Part shown: positions 35,763-44,894 of the stretch, in pieces
How the letters are laid out: the number at the start of each line of letters is the position of its first letter
Numbering within the stretch: position 1 is the stretch's first letter
Translations under genes and position numbers: made by a program
The notes under the pieces: generated by a model
Databases searched by the model: none
What the model was told of the DNA's origin: nothing
Seen by the model: only the letters and a program-made list of their open reading frames with translations
From: Actinomycetes bacterium
GTDB taxonomy: Bacteria; Actinomycetota; Actinomycetes; S36-B12
DNA: 64,000 nt
Direction of reading: 5' to 3'
NCBI GenBank assembly: GCA_024639145.1
Contig: JAHEIZ010000003.1
Location: forward strand, 105,333-169,332

Positions 35763-37256
35763 TTAGCCGTGGGTGGGGAAGCCCAGGTTGATACCGCCGT
35801 GGCTCGGGTCGAGCCAGCGGCTCGTGACGACCTTGCCGCGCGTGAAGAAGTGCACGCCCTCGGTGCCATGGGCGTGGGAGTCACCGAACAGCGAGGCCTT
35901 CCAGCCACCAAAGGAGTAGTAGGCCATCGGCACGGGCACGGGCACGTTGATGCCCACCATGCCCACCTCGATCTCGTTCTGGAAGCGACGTGCCGCGCCG
36001 CCATCGTTGGTGAAGATCGCGGTGCCGTTGCCGTAGGGGTGATCGTTGATGAGCTGCACACCCGCCTCGTAGCTGGGTACGCGCACGACGCTGAGCACCG
36101 GACCGAAGATCTCCTCCTGGTAGATCGTCATGTCGGTGGTGACGTTGTCGAACAGTGTGGGGCCAAGCCAGTAGCCGTTGGCATCACCGTCGACGGTGAT
36201 GCCGCGTCCGTCCTCGACGAGAGTGGCACCGGCAGCCTCGCCTGCATCGACATAGGAGGCGACCTTGTCTCGGTGCACCTTCGTGACGAGCGGACCCATG
36301 TCGCAGTTGCGGCGGCCGTCGCCGGTCTTCAGGCTGCCCATGCGCTGCTGGATCTTCGCGACGAGCTCGTCGCCGATGGGATCGACCGCGAGCACGACCG
36401 AGATCGCCATGCAGCGCTCACCCGCCGAGCCGAAGCCAGCGTTGATCGCCTGGTCGGCTGCGAGATCGAGATCAGCATCCGGCAGAACCAGCATGTGGTT
36501 CTTCGCGCCGCCGAGTGCCTGCACGCGCTTGCCGTTGGCCGTTCCGCGCTCGTAGACGTACTTCGCGATCGGGGTTGAGCCGACGAACGAGACGCTCTTG
36601 ACGTCCTTGTTGTCGAGCAGTGCGTCGACGGACTCCTTGTCACCGTGCACGACGTTGAACACGCCGTCGGGCAGGCCCGCGTCCTTCCACATCTGAGCGA
36701 TGAGGTTGGTGGCGGATGGATCCTTCTCTGACGGCTTCACTACGACGGTGTTGCCCGAGGCGATGGCGATGGGGAAGAACCACATCGGGACCATGGCCGG
36801 GAAGTTGAAGGGCGAGATGATGCCGACGACGCCCAGGGGCTGGCGGATCGAGTAGACATCGATGCCGGTGGAGACACCCTCGGAGAAGCCGCCCTTGAGC
36901 AGGTGCGGGATGCCGCAGGCGAACTCGACGACCTCGAGGCCACGGGTGACCTCGCCGAGTGCATCGGAGAGCACCTTCCCGTGCTCCTCGGTGATGATCG
37001 CCGCCACCTCTTCCTTGCGGGCGTTGAGGATCTCGCGGAAGGCGAAGAGGATCGAAGCGCGCTTGGTCAGCGAGGTATCGCGCCAGCCCGGGAATGCGGC
37101 CTTGGCGGCGGCCACGGCGTCGTCGAGCACCGTGGCGCTGGCGAGGTCGACGGTCTTGGTGATCTCGCCGGTGGCGGGGTCGTAGACGTCGCCGGAGCGC
37201 TCAGGAGTGCCTTCCCAGAGCTTGCCGTTGATCCAGTGCGTGACGCGCGTGGCCAT
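35763..37256 (-). CDS. iolA: Methylmalonate-semialdehyde dehydrogenase (acylating)
   Basis: 497 aa from ATG 37256; the track start at 37319 overlaps iolD. ALDH fold: 'ISPFNFPAMVPMWFFPIAIASGNTVVVKPSEKDPS', the catalytic Glu region replaced as usual for MMSDH ('VQALGGAKNHMLVLPDAD'), and the catalytic Cys in 'FGSAGERCMAISVVLA'. It converts malonate semialdehyde to acetyl-CoA at the end of inositol breakdown and also serves valine degradation. Last gene of the iolE-iolD-iolA operon, ending at a strong terminator. Confidence 0.92.
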   Translation of the reverse strand: MATRVTHWINGKLWEGTPERSGDVYDPATGEITKTVDLASATVLDDAVAAAKAAFPGWRDTSLTKRASILFAFREILNARKEEVAAIITEEHGKVLSDALGEVTRGLEVVEFACGIPHLLKGGFSEGVSTGIDVYSIRQPLGVVGIISPFNFPAMVPMWFFPIAIASGNTVVVKPSEKDPSATNLIAQMWKDAGLPDGVFNVVHGDKESVDALLDNKDVKSVSFVGSTPIAKYVYERGTANGKRVQALGGAKNHMLVLPDADLDLAADQAINAGFGSAGERCMAISVVLAVDPIGDELVAKIQQRMGSLKTGDGRRNCDMGPLVTKVHRDKVASYVDAGEAAGATLVEDGRGITVDGDANGYWLGPTLFDNVTTDMTIYQEEIFGPVLSVVRVPSYEAGVQLINDHPYGNGTAIFTNDGGAARRFQNEIEVGMVGINVPVPVPMAYYSFGGWKASLFGDSHAHGTEGVHFFTRGKVVTSRWLDPSHGGINLGFPTHG

Positions 37257-37315
37257 GATTCCTGCTTCCGTGATTGTGAGGTGGTGCTGATCAAGGTCAA
37301 ATCTAATCGAGAATG

Positions 37316-39181
37316 TCAACGCTGTTGACTCTTGCCCTCCAGCAGGGCCTTTCGTGCCTCATTGACGGCGGGGCGGTGGCTTACCTCAGGCACTCCGACC
37401 TCCCAGAACGAGTCACCCTCGCTCCACTTGTGCTTCGCAACAGGTGCAACGATCACGTGCACCCCTGGTATTCCCTTGACGGCGTGAAGGGCAGCATCGA
37501 ACTCGGCGAGCGTGCCCGCCGAGATGACCTCGGCACCCATGCCCTCGGCGATCTTCACGAAGTCAATGACTGCCGGGTTCGGACGATCCTCGTCAGCCAG
37601 CATCGTGCGGAAGCTCGCTGCGCCGTGACCTATCTGCAGGCGCTCGATGACGTTGTAGCCCTGGTTGTCGCAGATGATGAGAACGAGGCTGGTGCTGTGA
37701 AGCACGGCACTGTAGACATCCATCGGAAGCATCATGAACGAGCCGTCACCGGTCATGCCGTACACAGTCGAGCCGGGACGCGATGCCGCACGCTCGAGGG
37801 CGGCGCCCCACGTGCCGCTGACCTCGTAGCCCATGCACGAGAAGCCGTACTCGCAGTCGAATGTCGCGATGCCCTTGCTCGGCCAGTTCATGACGAGCTC
37901 GCCCGGAAGACCGCCCGCGGCGGTCAGCACGTAGTCGTCGTCTCCTGCAATCGCATGAACGCGACCGATGAGCTGGGCGTAGGTCGGATCACTTGTCTCG
38001 GTGACGGCCGTGCGCTGCTCGATGAGGGCCACCTGCTTCGCGCGCGCACTGCGACCGGTGGCGAACCACTCGGCAGGCGCAGCCCAGCCCTCGAGGCCCA
38101 AGGTGAGTTCGGCGAGCGTCTCGCGCGCATCACCAACGACTGCCGTGCCCTGGCGCTTGAGCGCGTCGTACCTCGCGACGTTCACGCCGATTACCTTCAC
38201 GTTCGGATTGCGGAAGACCGTCCCCGACTCGGTGGTGAAATCCTGAAGTCGAGTGCCGAGGGCGATGACGAGATCAGCCTCGTGCGAGATCTCCTGGCCG
38301 GCAGTCTCACCGAAGACACCGATCGAGCCCGCGAATGCCGGATCACTTCCGAGCAGCGAGGACTTACCGGCGACAGTCTCCATCACCGGAATGCCGAAGG
38401 TGTTGGCGAATGCGGAGAGTTCGGCTTCGGCGAGTGCGTAGTGCACGCCGCCGCCGGCGACGATCATCGGCTTCTCCGCAGCACGAATGAGCGCGATTGC
38501 CTCGGCTACCTGATCACGTGAGGGGCGAGGGCGGGCGATGCGGTGCACGACGGTGTCGAAGAGGTCGGCCGGGAAGTCGTAGGCCATGGCCTGGACGTCC
38601 TGCGGGAGCGCGAGGGTGACCGGTCCGCAGTCAGCCGGGTCGAGCAGCGTGGCGATCGCCTGACGCAGTGTGGTCTTGAGCTGGGAGGGTGCGGTGATGC
38701 GATCCCAGTAACGACTGACGGCCTTCAGGGAGTCGTTCGCCGTGATGGTCGGATCACCGAAGTGCTCCAGCTGCTGCAGCACCGGATCAGGCTCGCGTGA
38801 GGTGAAGGTGTCGCCGAGCAGGAGAAGCAGCGGAAGACGGTTGGCGAGCGCGACGCCTGCGGCCGTGACGGTGTTGAGCGCACCGGGCCCGACAGACGTG
38901 GACACGGCCATGATCTGTCGACGCTGCGCTGCCTTGGCGTAGGCCACCGCAGCAAGGGCCATGCCCTGCTCGTTCTGTCCACGAAGCGTGGCGATTTCGT
39001 CCTTGTGCAACTCAAGCGACTCGCCGAGGCTCAGGGCATTTCCGTGGCCGAAGATCGCGAAGACTCCGGGCACCAGCGGGATGATCGCGCCGCTTCGATC
39101 GTCTTCCACCTTCTGCGCGATGAGGAATCGCACGATGGCGTCGGCGACAGTGGTGCGCACCGTGGCGCGGCCGGTGCTCAT
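37316..39181 (-). CDS. iolD: 3D-(3,5/4)-trihydroxycyclohexane-1,2-dione hydrolase
   Basis: 621 aa ThDP-dependent enzyme. The N-terminal pyrimidine domain has the catalytic-Glu region, the middle domain 'VIALGTRLQDFTTESGTVF', and the ThDP motif 'MTGDGSFMMLPMDVYSAVL...DNQGYN'. IolD opens the ring of trihydroxycyclohexanedione to 5-deoxy-glucuronate. The start overlaps the iolE stop (ATGA), and it ends 59 bp before iolA. Confidence 0.93.
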   Translation of the reverse strand: MSTGRATVRTTVADAIVRFLIAQKVEDDRSGAIIPLVPGVFAIFGHGNALSLGESLELHKDEIATLRGQNEQGMALAAVAYAKAAQRRQIMAVSTSVGPGALNTVTAAGVALANRLPLLLLLGDTFTSREPDPVLQQLEHFGDPTITANDSLKAVSRYWDRITAPSQLKTTLRQAIATLLDPADCGPVTLALPQDVQAMAYDFPADLFDTVVHRIARPRPSRDQVAEAIALIRAAEKPMIVAGGGVHYALAEAELSAFANTFGIPVMETVAGKSSLLGSDPAFAGSIGVFGETAGQEISHEADLVIALGTRLQDFTTESGTVFRNPNVKVIGVNVARYDALKRQGTAVVGDARETLAELTLGLEGWAAPAEWFATGRSARAKQVALIEQRTAVTETSDPTYAQLIGRVHAIAGDDDYVLTAAGGLPGELVMNWPSKGIATFDCEYGFSCMGYEVSGTWGAALERAASRPGSTVYGMTGDGSFMMLPMDVYSAVLHSTSLVLIICDNQGYNVIERLQIGHGAASFRTMLADEDRPNPAVIDFVKIAEGMGAEVISAGTLAEFDAALHAVKGIPGVHVIVAPVAKHKWSEGDSFWEVGVPEVSHRPAVNEARKALLEGKSQQR

Positions 39182-40083
39182 GCGCTGACCTTGATGAAGG
39201 GCACGACTTCGGTGAGCAGCCAGTCGACCGAGGTGCGCAGGTCGGCGACCGGGCCCTCATTCTCTGCGGGCTCAGAGGTGAGCGCGGCATCCTGCTCGTG
39301 CACGTACCAGCCGCGGTAGCCCTGATCCTCGAGCGAGAGCACGACCTCCTTGAGCGGCACGTCACCCTGGCCGAGCGGCGGGAACAGCCCGGCATCGACC
39401 GCCTGTCGAGTGGTGAGCTCACGTGCCATGACGCGAGCGGCGACGTCAAGACGGACGTCCTTGAGATGGCACAGCCCGATGCGATCGAAGTTCTGCTGGA
39501 CGAACTGAAGGGGGTCAGTGCCGCCGATCGCGAGGTGACCGGTGTCGATGCACCATTGCACGCTGGTGGTCTCGAGTGCGAGCTCGACATCGCGCTTGGT
39601 CTCGACCATCGTGTTCATGTGCGGGTGCAGCACCTGTGTCAGGCCGTGGCGTGCGCAGATGTCGTCGACCAGCAGCAGTGACTCATTGAGCACCTCGAAC
39701 CCGGCGCGATCGAGCGGGGTGGGCGTGCGCCAGTCGTAGTCCATGACCGCTGCTGTCACGAAGTACGTCGCACCGGTGCCCGCAAGGCGGGCCGCGGCTT
39801 TCTCGGCGATGGCCAGCATCTCGTCGCGTCGCGAGGCATCGTGCAATTGCAGTGAGACGAATCCTCCGAGCATGCGCGAGTCGTACTCTGCGAGCAGCGC
39901 GCGAGTCTGGCCATCATCAGCCGGGAAGAACCCGTCGTCGCCGAGCTCGATGGCATGCAGGCCGACGCTCGTCAGCTCTGCAAGGACCCGCCGGACGTCG
40001 AGCATGATGCCCCAGGAGGGCTGCTCGCAGACGCCCCAGGAGACAGGTGCGCCGGCTAGGCGATCGAGGAATGCAGTCGACAT
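39178..40083 (-). CDS. iolE: Inosose dehydratase (IolE-type TIM barrel)
   Basis: 301 aa from ATG 40083 with GGAGG five bases upstream; the track start at 40257 overlaps the divergent repressor gene. It is a xylose-isomerase-like TIM barrel: 'APVSWGVCEQPSWG', 'IELGDDGFFPADDGQTRALL' (EL-G..G..P), 'HPHMNTMVET', 'CIDTGHLAIGGTDP' and 'CHLKDVRLDVA' give the metal-binding Glu/Asp/His set. It dehydrates scyllo-inosose. First gene of the operon, with a LacI-type palindrome 20 bp before its start. Confidence 0.9.
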   Translation of the reverse strand: MSTAFLDRLAGAPVSWGVCEQPSWGIMLDVRRVLAELTSVGLHAIELGDDGFFPADDGQTRALLAEYDSRMLGGFVSLQLHDASRRDEMLAIAEKAAARLAGTGATYFVTAAVMDYDWRTPTPLDRAGFEVLNESLLLVDDICARHGLTQVLHPHMNTMVETKRDVELALETTSVQWCIDTGHLAIGGTDPLQFVQQNFDRIGLCHLKDVRLDVAARVMARELTTRQAVDAGLFPPLGQGDVPLKEVVLSLEDQGYRGWYVHEQDAALTSEPAENEGPVADLRTSVDWLLTEVVPFIKVSA

Positions 40084-40103
40084 GTGAACCTCCGTGCGAA
40101 TGA

Positions 40104-40119
40104 ATTGGAGCGCTCCAAT
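40104..40119. promoter_or_regulatory. LacI-type operator, copy 1 (iolE promoter)
   Basis: A perfect 16-bp palindrome ATTGGAGCGCTCCAAT with central CG, typical for LacI-family operators and close to the CelR-type box TGGGAGCGCTCCCA. It lies between iolE and the divergent lacI gene; a possible -10 for iolE (TATAGG on the minus strand) is just upstream. Confidence 0.88.
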
Positions 40120-40193
40120 AGCATGCCCTATATGGCGATCGATGACAAGTGCCCCGACCCCGAAGTCGCCTGCCGCTGGCATAGGCTCCCCGC

Positions 40194-41192
40194 ATGACCA
40201 GGCCCACCATGGAGGACGTCGCGGCTGCTGCCGGTGTCTCGCGTTCCCTGGTCTCACTCGTCTTCCAGGACAGCCCCAAGGTCAGCGAGGCCAGTCGCTC
40301 GCGCGTTCTGGCCGAAGCCGAACGCCTGGGCTATCGGCCCAACGTGCTGGCCCGCCAGCTCGCCTCGAACCGCACGCGCACGATCGGGATCCTTCTCGAC
40401 GATCTGCACAACCCCTATTTCGCTGACGTCCTCGATGCCTTCGAGGCCGAAGCAGAGTCAGCCGGTTACCGAGCTCTCCTCGCCAACGGCCGCCGCGAGG
40501 GCGAGCGCGAGAGCGAGGCTCTTCGCACCTTCATCGATCATCGCGTTGACGGAGTGATCCTCGCCTCGCCGCGCATCTCCGATTCCGTGCTCACGTCGAT
40601 GTCGAAGATCGCACCGCTGGTCTGCGTCGAGCGTCGTGTCGATCTCCCCCGCGTCGACGTCGTCATGCATGACGAGCGCATCGGTGCACAGCTGGTGGTC
40701 GATCACCTGGTCAGTCTCGGCCACCGAGACATCGTCCATATCGACGGCGGCACCGGTGCAGGCGCTGCCGCCCGCCGCGATTGGTTCATGCAATCCATGC
40801 GCGATGCGGGGCTGGCGGCGTCGATGCGCGTGATTGGCGGAGAGTTCACTGAGCAAGCAGGTCGTGAGGCTGCTGAGCAACTGGTGCGCGGTGCGCTGCC
40901 CACCGCGATCTACTGCGCCAACGATGCTGTTGCCGCCGGCGTCGCGGCCGTGCTTCAGCGCGAGGGAATCTCGATTCCCAGCGATGTCTCTCTCATCGGA
41001 TACGACGACACCATGCTCGCGAAGCTCGACCTGCTCTCGCTCACCAGCGTGCGACAGCCGCTGGCAGAGATGGCGAAGGTGAGTGTCGATCTCATCAACC
41101 GCCGCATCGATAAGCCCCGCAGGGGCGCGGATATCGTTGAAATCGCACCGGCTTTGGTCACTCGACGCTCGACCGCGGCACCCCGCACCTAG
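40194..41192 (+). CDS. LacI-family repressor, likely regulator of the inositol genes
   Basis: 332 aa. The LacI HTH is 'MEDVAAAAGVSRSLVSLVFQ' and the hinge 'YRPNVLARQLASNRTRTIGILL', followed by a periplasmic-binding-protein-like effector domain ('YFADVLDAFEAEAESAGYRALLA' and 'AIYCANDAVAAGVAAVL'). It is divergent from iolE and shares the intergenic palindrome. It is the best candidate to bind all three TTGGAGCGCTCCAA-type sites. The effector is presumably inositol or a pathway intermediate. It converges with the second lacI gene, a 4-bp overlap. Confidence 0.92.
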   Translation: MTRPTMEDVAAAAGVSRSLVSLVFQDSPKVSEASRSRVLAEAERLGYRPNVLARQLASNRTRTIGILLDDLHNPYFADVLDAFEAEAESAGYRALLANGRREGERESEALRTFIDHRVDGVILASPRISDSVLTSMSKIAPLVCVERRVDLPRVDVVMHDERIGAQLVVDHLVSLGHRDIVHIDGGTGAGAAARRDWFMQSMRDAGLAASMRVIGGEFTEQAGREAAEQLVRGALPTAIYCANDAVAAGVAAVLQREGISIPSDVSLIGYDDTMLAKLDLLSLTSVRQPLAEMAKVSVDLINRRIDKPRRGADIVEIAPALVTRRSTAAPRT

Positions 41193-42259
41193 TTCGACGC
41201 GGGCGTGATCTCGCCTGATCCTCGAGGGATAAGCACTGAGGTCACTACGTGCACTCCGACCGGCGCACTGGCACTCGCGAGCCTCTCGTTGACGAGGGTC
41301 GCGGCAAGCCGACCGATGGCGCGTGGATCCTGCGCGACCACGGTCACCGCAGGATCGAGCAGATTGGCCATCGCGAAGTCATCGAATCCGACGAGGGCGA
41401 CCTGATGCTGCGCACCGGCATCGCGCAAGGCCTCGACCGCGCCCATCGTGATGAGATTCTGCGCCGTGAAGATCGCGGAGGGCGGATTCGACTGCGCAAG
41501 AAGTGCGCGCACTGATGCGACCGCTTGAGCGGCATCATGCACGTCGCGCATGACCAGTTCGGGATGCACCTGGACCCCGGCAATAGCCATCGCATCGACA
41601 TAGCCTTGGTAGCGCTCATTGGCCGTGACGATGCTCGCGAAGTCTCCGACGAAGGCGATTCGGCGATGGCCGTGATCGATCAGGTGGCGAGTCGCCGCTA
41701 CTGCCCCCTCTCGGTTATCGGTCACGACGCAGTCGGCGTCGATGCCGAAGGGCGGGCGATCGACGAAGACCACCGCGATTCCGTTGCGGACCTCGTTGGC
41801 TAGGTAGGCGTGCTCGGTTGCCGTGGGAGCGATGATCAAGGCATCGACCCGGCGGGAGGAGAAGGTGGAGACGAGCTCGCGCTCGCGTTCTGGATCCTCG
41901 TCCATGCTCGCTGCGAAGACCGCAACTCCTAGCTCACGGGCGACTTCCTCTACGCCTCGGTGCACCGCAGAGGAATAAGGATTGGCGACATCCTCGAGGA
42001 GCAGACCCCAGGTGGCGGTCTTGCGGTCGGATCGCCGCAGATTGCTCGCCGTCAGGTTGGGCCGGTAGTCGAGCTGGGCCGCAGCGCGCTCGACCTTCGC
42101 GACCAGGTCATCGGAGACGCCATCCTCCCGATTGACGACTCGAGACACCGTCTTCAAGGACACGCCTGCCAGCGCCGCGACATCACGCATCGTGGGTCGT
42201 GAACGAGCACCGTCGGCAGCTGCCGAGGAGGCCGTCGAGGGCATCGATAACGTTGTCAT
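41189..42259 (-). CDS. Second LacI-family repressor
   Basis: 356 aa from ATG 42259; the 400-aa track start would place its promoter palindrome inside the coding sequence. HTH 'MRDVAALAGVSLKTVSRVVN' after a 22-residue Ala/Ser-rich leader, hinge 'YRPNLTASNLRRSDRKTATWGLLL', then the effector domain. It is divergent from the inositol-type ABC transporter genes. Two copies of the core AACGTTGTC lie at its 5' end, suggesting autoregulation. It may adjust the transporter separately from the catabolic operons. Confidence 0.9.
   Translation of the reverse strand: MTTLSMPSTASSAAADGARSRPTMRDVAALAGVSLKTVSRVVNREDGVSDDLVAKVERAAAQLDYRPNLTASNLRRSDRKTATWGLLLEDVANPYSSAVHRGVEEVARELGVAVFAASMDEDPERERELVSTFSSRRVDALIIAPTATEHAYLANEVRNGIAVVFVDRPPFGIDADCVVTDNREGAVAATRHLIDHGHRRIAFVGDFASIVTANERYQGYVDAMAIAGVQVHPELVMRDVHDAAQAVASVRALLAQSNPPSAIFTAQNLITMGAVEALRDAGAQHQVALVGFDDFAMANLLDPAVTVVAQDPRAIGRLAATLVNERLASASAPVGVHVVTSVLIPRGSGEITPASN
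42246..42257. promoter_or_regulatory. Imperfect operator GATAACGTTGTC at the start of the second lacI gene
   Basis: It differs from the perfect dyad at 42323 by one base and overlaps codons 1-5 of the repressor gene. Paired sites 77 bp apart would suit DNA looping or roadblock autorepression. Confidence 0.5.
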
Positions 42260-42322
42260 CTCGATTTCGAGTATTCCAGAAGTTACCTCTTGACAAGCCC
42301 GTTTCCTGGCCCTAGAAATGCC

Positions 42323-42336
42323 TGACAACGTTGTCA
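42323..42336. promoter_or_regulatory. LacI-type operator TGACAACGTTGTCA
   Basis: A perfect 14-bp palindrome with central CG in the lacI/binding-protein intergenic region, 64 bp upstream of the repressor start. It is a different sequence class from the TTGGAGCGCTCCAA sites, so it is assigned to the second repressor. Confidence 0.8.
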
Positions 42337-42439
42337 CACATTCGACGGCGAAGTGAACGAAATGAACTTCTGTGGCTCCTGTGAGGCCCAAGGCGGCGAC
42401 CCCGTAACGGTCTCATAACAAGTGCCTTTCCAATGTGGT

Positions 42440-42464
42440 GTTGGAGCGCTCCATCCCCTATACA
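42440..42464 (+). promoter_or_regulatory. LacI-type operator, copy 2, with -10 box of the ABC transporter operon
   Basis: The core TGGAGCGCTCCA (12-bp perfect dyad; the outer bases differ from the other copies) is followed at once by TATACA (42459-42464), a good -10. The dyad would sit in the -35/-10 spacer, so repressor binding should block RNA polymerase. Confidence 0.75.
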
Positions 42465-42514
42465 AGGGATGTGGCTCCACGCCACGTCAACCCAAACCCT
42501 TCGAAGGGAAATCC

Positions 42515-43660
42515 ATGAAGAACCGCGTGACCCGCGGACGCGCCTTCGCAGCTGTTGCAGCTGTCGGCGTGCTCTCCGTCACCCTGGCGGCTTGCAGCTC
42601 CGGCTCCTCGTCGTCCTCCACCGAAGCATCCGCTGCCCCGGCAGCCAGCTCCTCCGCAGCCGCTGGCGGCGAGGTTGCTGTGTCGCTCATCACGAAGAAC
42701 CAGACCAACCCGTTCTTCGTCGCCATGGCAGCAGGCGCCAAGAAGGCCGCTGAGGCCAATGGCGTTACCCTCACCCTCGCCTCGGGCAAGGACGACACCG
42801 ACGTTGCCGGTCAGGTCACGGCAATCGAGAACGCCGTCGCTCAGGGCCAGAAGGGCATCCTCATCACCCCGGCAGGCCCGGGCGTGAATGACGCCATCAC
42901 CGCAGCCCGTGCAGCTGGCCTCCTGGTCATCGCACTCGACACCCCGACCGATCCGGCCGACATCGTCGACATCACCTTCGCCACCGACAACTTCGTCGCA
43001 GGCCAGGCCATCGGCCAGTGGACTGCCGGCAAGCTCGCAGGCGGCAAGGCGATCATCGCCCGTCTCGTGATCACCGACAAGGAGTCGCTGACCGTCGATT
43101 ACCTGCGCGACAACGGCTTCCTTGACGGCATGGGCATCGACATCGCCGACAAGACCGTCATGGGCGACGAGGCAACCACCGGCAAGTACACCACCGGCAA
43201 GGGTGGCGACTACGAGATCGCATGTCTCGTGGCCACCGGCGCCAACGAAGAGGGTGGCCAGAAGGGCATGGAAGACTGCCTGGCAAAGAACCCCGACATC
43301 AACGTCGTGTACACCATCAATGAGCCCGCAGGCCTCGGCGCAGCCGTTGCTCTCAAGGCAGCCGGTAAGACCATCGGCAAGGACGTCCAGATCATTTCGG
43401 TCGACGGCGGTCTCTCCGGTGTTCAGGCAGTCAAGGACGGCATCATCGGTGCCACCTCGCAGCAGTACCCGCTGAAGATGGCGGAGTTCGGCGTCAAGGC
43501 GATCTACGACCTGGCCACCACCGGCACCAAGCCGACCGTGACCGAGGGCAAGGACTTCTTCGACACCGGCGTCGTGCTCTGCACCAACGAGCCGCAGGAC
43601 ACCGTCACCATCACCGAGCAGAAGGATGCGCAGTACTGCATCGACAACGCTTGGGGATAA
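42515..43660 (+). CDS. Sugar/inositol ABC transporter substrate-binding lipoprotein
   Basis: 381 aa from ATG 42515 with GAAGGGAA upstream. Lipoprotein signal 'GVLSVTLAAC' with the lipidated Cys, a Ser-rich linker, then a class I periplasmic-binding fold of the ribose/inositol type ('VSLITKNQTNPFFVAMAAGAKKAAE', 'ITPAGPGVNDAITAARAAG', 'NEPAGLGAAVALKAAGK'). It captures the substrate outside the membrane for the permease and ATPase encoded next. Inositol specificity is inferred from the shared operator and surroundings. Confidence 0.88.
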   Translation: MKNRVTRGRAFAAVAAVGVLSVTLAACSSGSSSSSTEASAAPAASSSAAAGGEVAVSLITKNQTNPFFVAMAAGAKKAAEANGVTLTLASGKDDTDVAGQVTAIENAVAQGQKGILITPAGPGVNDAITAARAAGLLVIALDTPTDPADIVDITFATDNFVAGQAIGQWTAGKLAGGKAIIARLVITDKESLTVDYLRDNGFLDGMGIDIADKTVMGDEATTGKYTTGKGGDYEIACLVATGANEEGGQKGMEDCLAKNPDINVVYTINEPAGLGAAVALKAAGKTIGKDVQIISVDGGLSGVQAVKDGIIGATSQQYPLKMAEFGVKAIYDLATTGTKPTVTEGKDFFDTGVVLCTNEPQDTVTITEQKDAQYCIDNAWG

Positions 43661-43700
43661 GTCCTCAGCTAGTCGGGCCTAGTGCCTGACACAGCGTGTG

Positions 43701-43734
43701 AGAGGGGCCGTGGGATCAACCCCACGGCCCCTCT
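43701..43734 (+). terminator. Intra-operon hairpin between binding protein and permease
   Basis: A perfect 14-bp stem AGAGGGGCCGTGGG/CCCACGGCCCCTCT with loop ATCAAC, followed by TCAT. It probably gives partial termination so that more binding protein than membrane subunits is made. Confidence 0.8.
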
Positions 43735-43856
43735 TCATCGCAAGGCCAGCACATCGCGTCACAAGTTTCTGCAACACAAATGCGGTTTCGCAGGACACGC
43801 CTTCCTAGATGGTGTGAACTTCGGGGCAGATCAACCACTAATGAGGAGGCAGGCGG

Positions 43857-44894
43857 GTGAGTACCCCCACCACGACAGATGCCGAGGCACTGATCGAGAA
43901 TCTCGATCGCAAGGGCCCCATGCATCATTTCCACCATGCTTTGCACAAGTACCCCTGGATCAGCCCGGGTCTCGTGCTCTTGGTCGCAGTCATCATCTTC
44001 GGACTCATCAACCACCGCTTCTGGGCGATCTCGAATCTCTCGCTGATCACCCAGCAGGTGTCGATCGTCGGCGCCATTGCCGTCGCTCAGACCCTCGTCA
44101 TCCTCACCGCAGGCATTGACCTCTCTGTCGGCGCAGTCGCCGTCCTGGCTTCCATGGTCATGGCGAAGACCGCGGCCGAGCAGGGCGTACCCGGTCCGCT
44201 GGCGCTCCTCCTCGGCTTCGCCGTCGGCGCCGCTGCCGGTGCCCTCAATGGCTTCTTGATCACCCGGCTGAAACTGCCACCCTTCATCGTCACGCTGGGC
44301 ACGCTCAGCATCTTCATGGCCCTCACCCTGATCTACGCCACGGGCCGCACGATCAACTCCGACAAGATGGGCGACGCCGCAGGCATCCTGCTGTGGCTGG
44401 GTCACCCGATTCAGGTCGGTGGATTCAAGATCACCTACGGCGTGGTCGCGATGATCCTCCTGTACGTGCTCTTCAGCTGGGTCCTCAAGAACACCGCCTG
44501 GGGCAAGCATGTCTACGCCGTCGGCGACGACCCGGCAGCAGCCTCCCTCGCCGGTATCCGCGTCAACCGCGTGCTGTTCAGCGTCTACCTGGTCGGCGGC
44601 ATCGTGCTCGCCATCGCCGGCTGGATCGCCATCGGCCGTGTCGGCTCGGCAAGCCCGACGATCCTCCCCGATGCAAACCTCGAGTCGATCACCGCAGTCG
44701 TGATCGGCGGCACCTCGCTGTTCGGCGGTCGCGGCACCATGTTCGGCACCCTCATCGGTGCCATCCTGGTCGGCGTCGTCTCCAACGGCCTCGTGCTCGC
44801 CGGTCTCGACCAGGCCTACAAGGTCCTGGCCATCGGCATCCTGGTCATCGTCTCGGTCGCGCTCGACCAGTGGATTCGAAAGGTTCGATCATGA
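43857..44894 (+). CDS. Sugar/inositol ABC transporter permease
   Basis: 345 aa, GTG start with AGGAGG upstream. About ten membrane helices of the RbsC type: 'QTLVILTAGIDLSVGAVAVLASMV', 'GALNGFLITRLKLPPFIVTLGTL' (coupling helix) and 'ITAVVIGGTSLFGGRGTMFGTLIGAI'. It forms a homodimeric channel with the ATPase, whose start overlaps its stop (ATGA). Confidence 0.9.
   Translation: MSTPTTTDAEALIENLDRKGPMHHFHHALHKYPWISPGLVLLVAVIIFGLINHRFWAISNLSLITQQVSIVGAIAVAQTLVILTAGIDLSVGAVAVLASMVMAKTAAEQGVPGPLALLLGFAVGAAAGALNGFLITRLKLPPFIVTLGTLSIFMALTLIYATGRTINSDKMGDAAGILLWLGHPIQVGGFKITYGVVAMILLYVLFSWVLKNTAWGKHVYAVGDDPAAASLAGIRVNRVLFSVYLVGGIVLAIAGWIAIGRVGSASPTILPDANLESITAVVIGGTSLFGGRGTMFGTLIGAILVGVVSNGLVLAGLDQAYKVLAIGILVIVSVALDQWIRKVRS

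Noticed and set aside
37313-38521. 402-aa plus-strand ORF across iolD
   Set aside because: Shadow of iolD in a GC-rich genome; composition rich in Arg, His and Asp with no recognisable fold.
42260-42391. N-terminal extension of the second LacI protein
   Set aside because: It contains the operator palindrome, and LacI proteins start close to the HTH.
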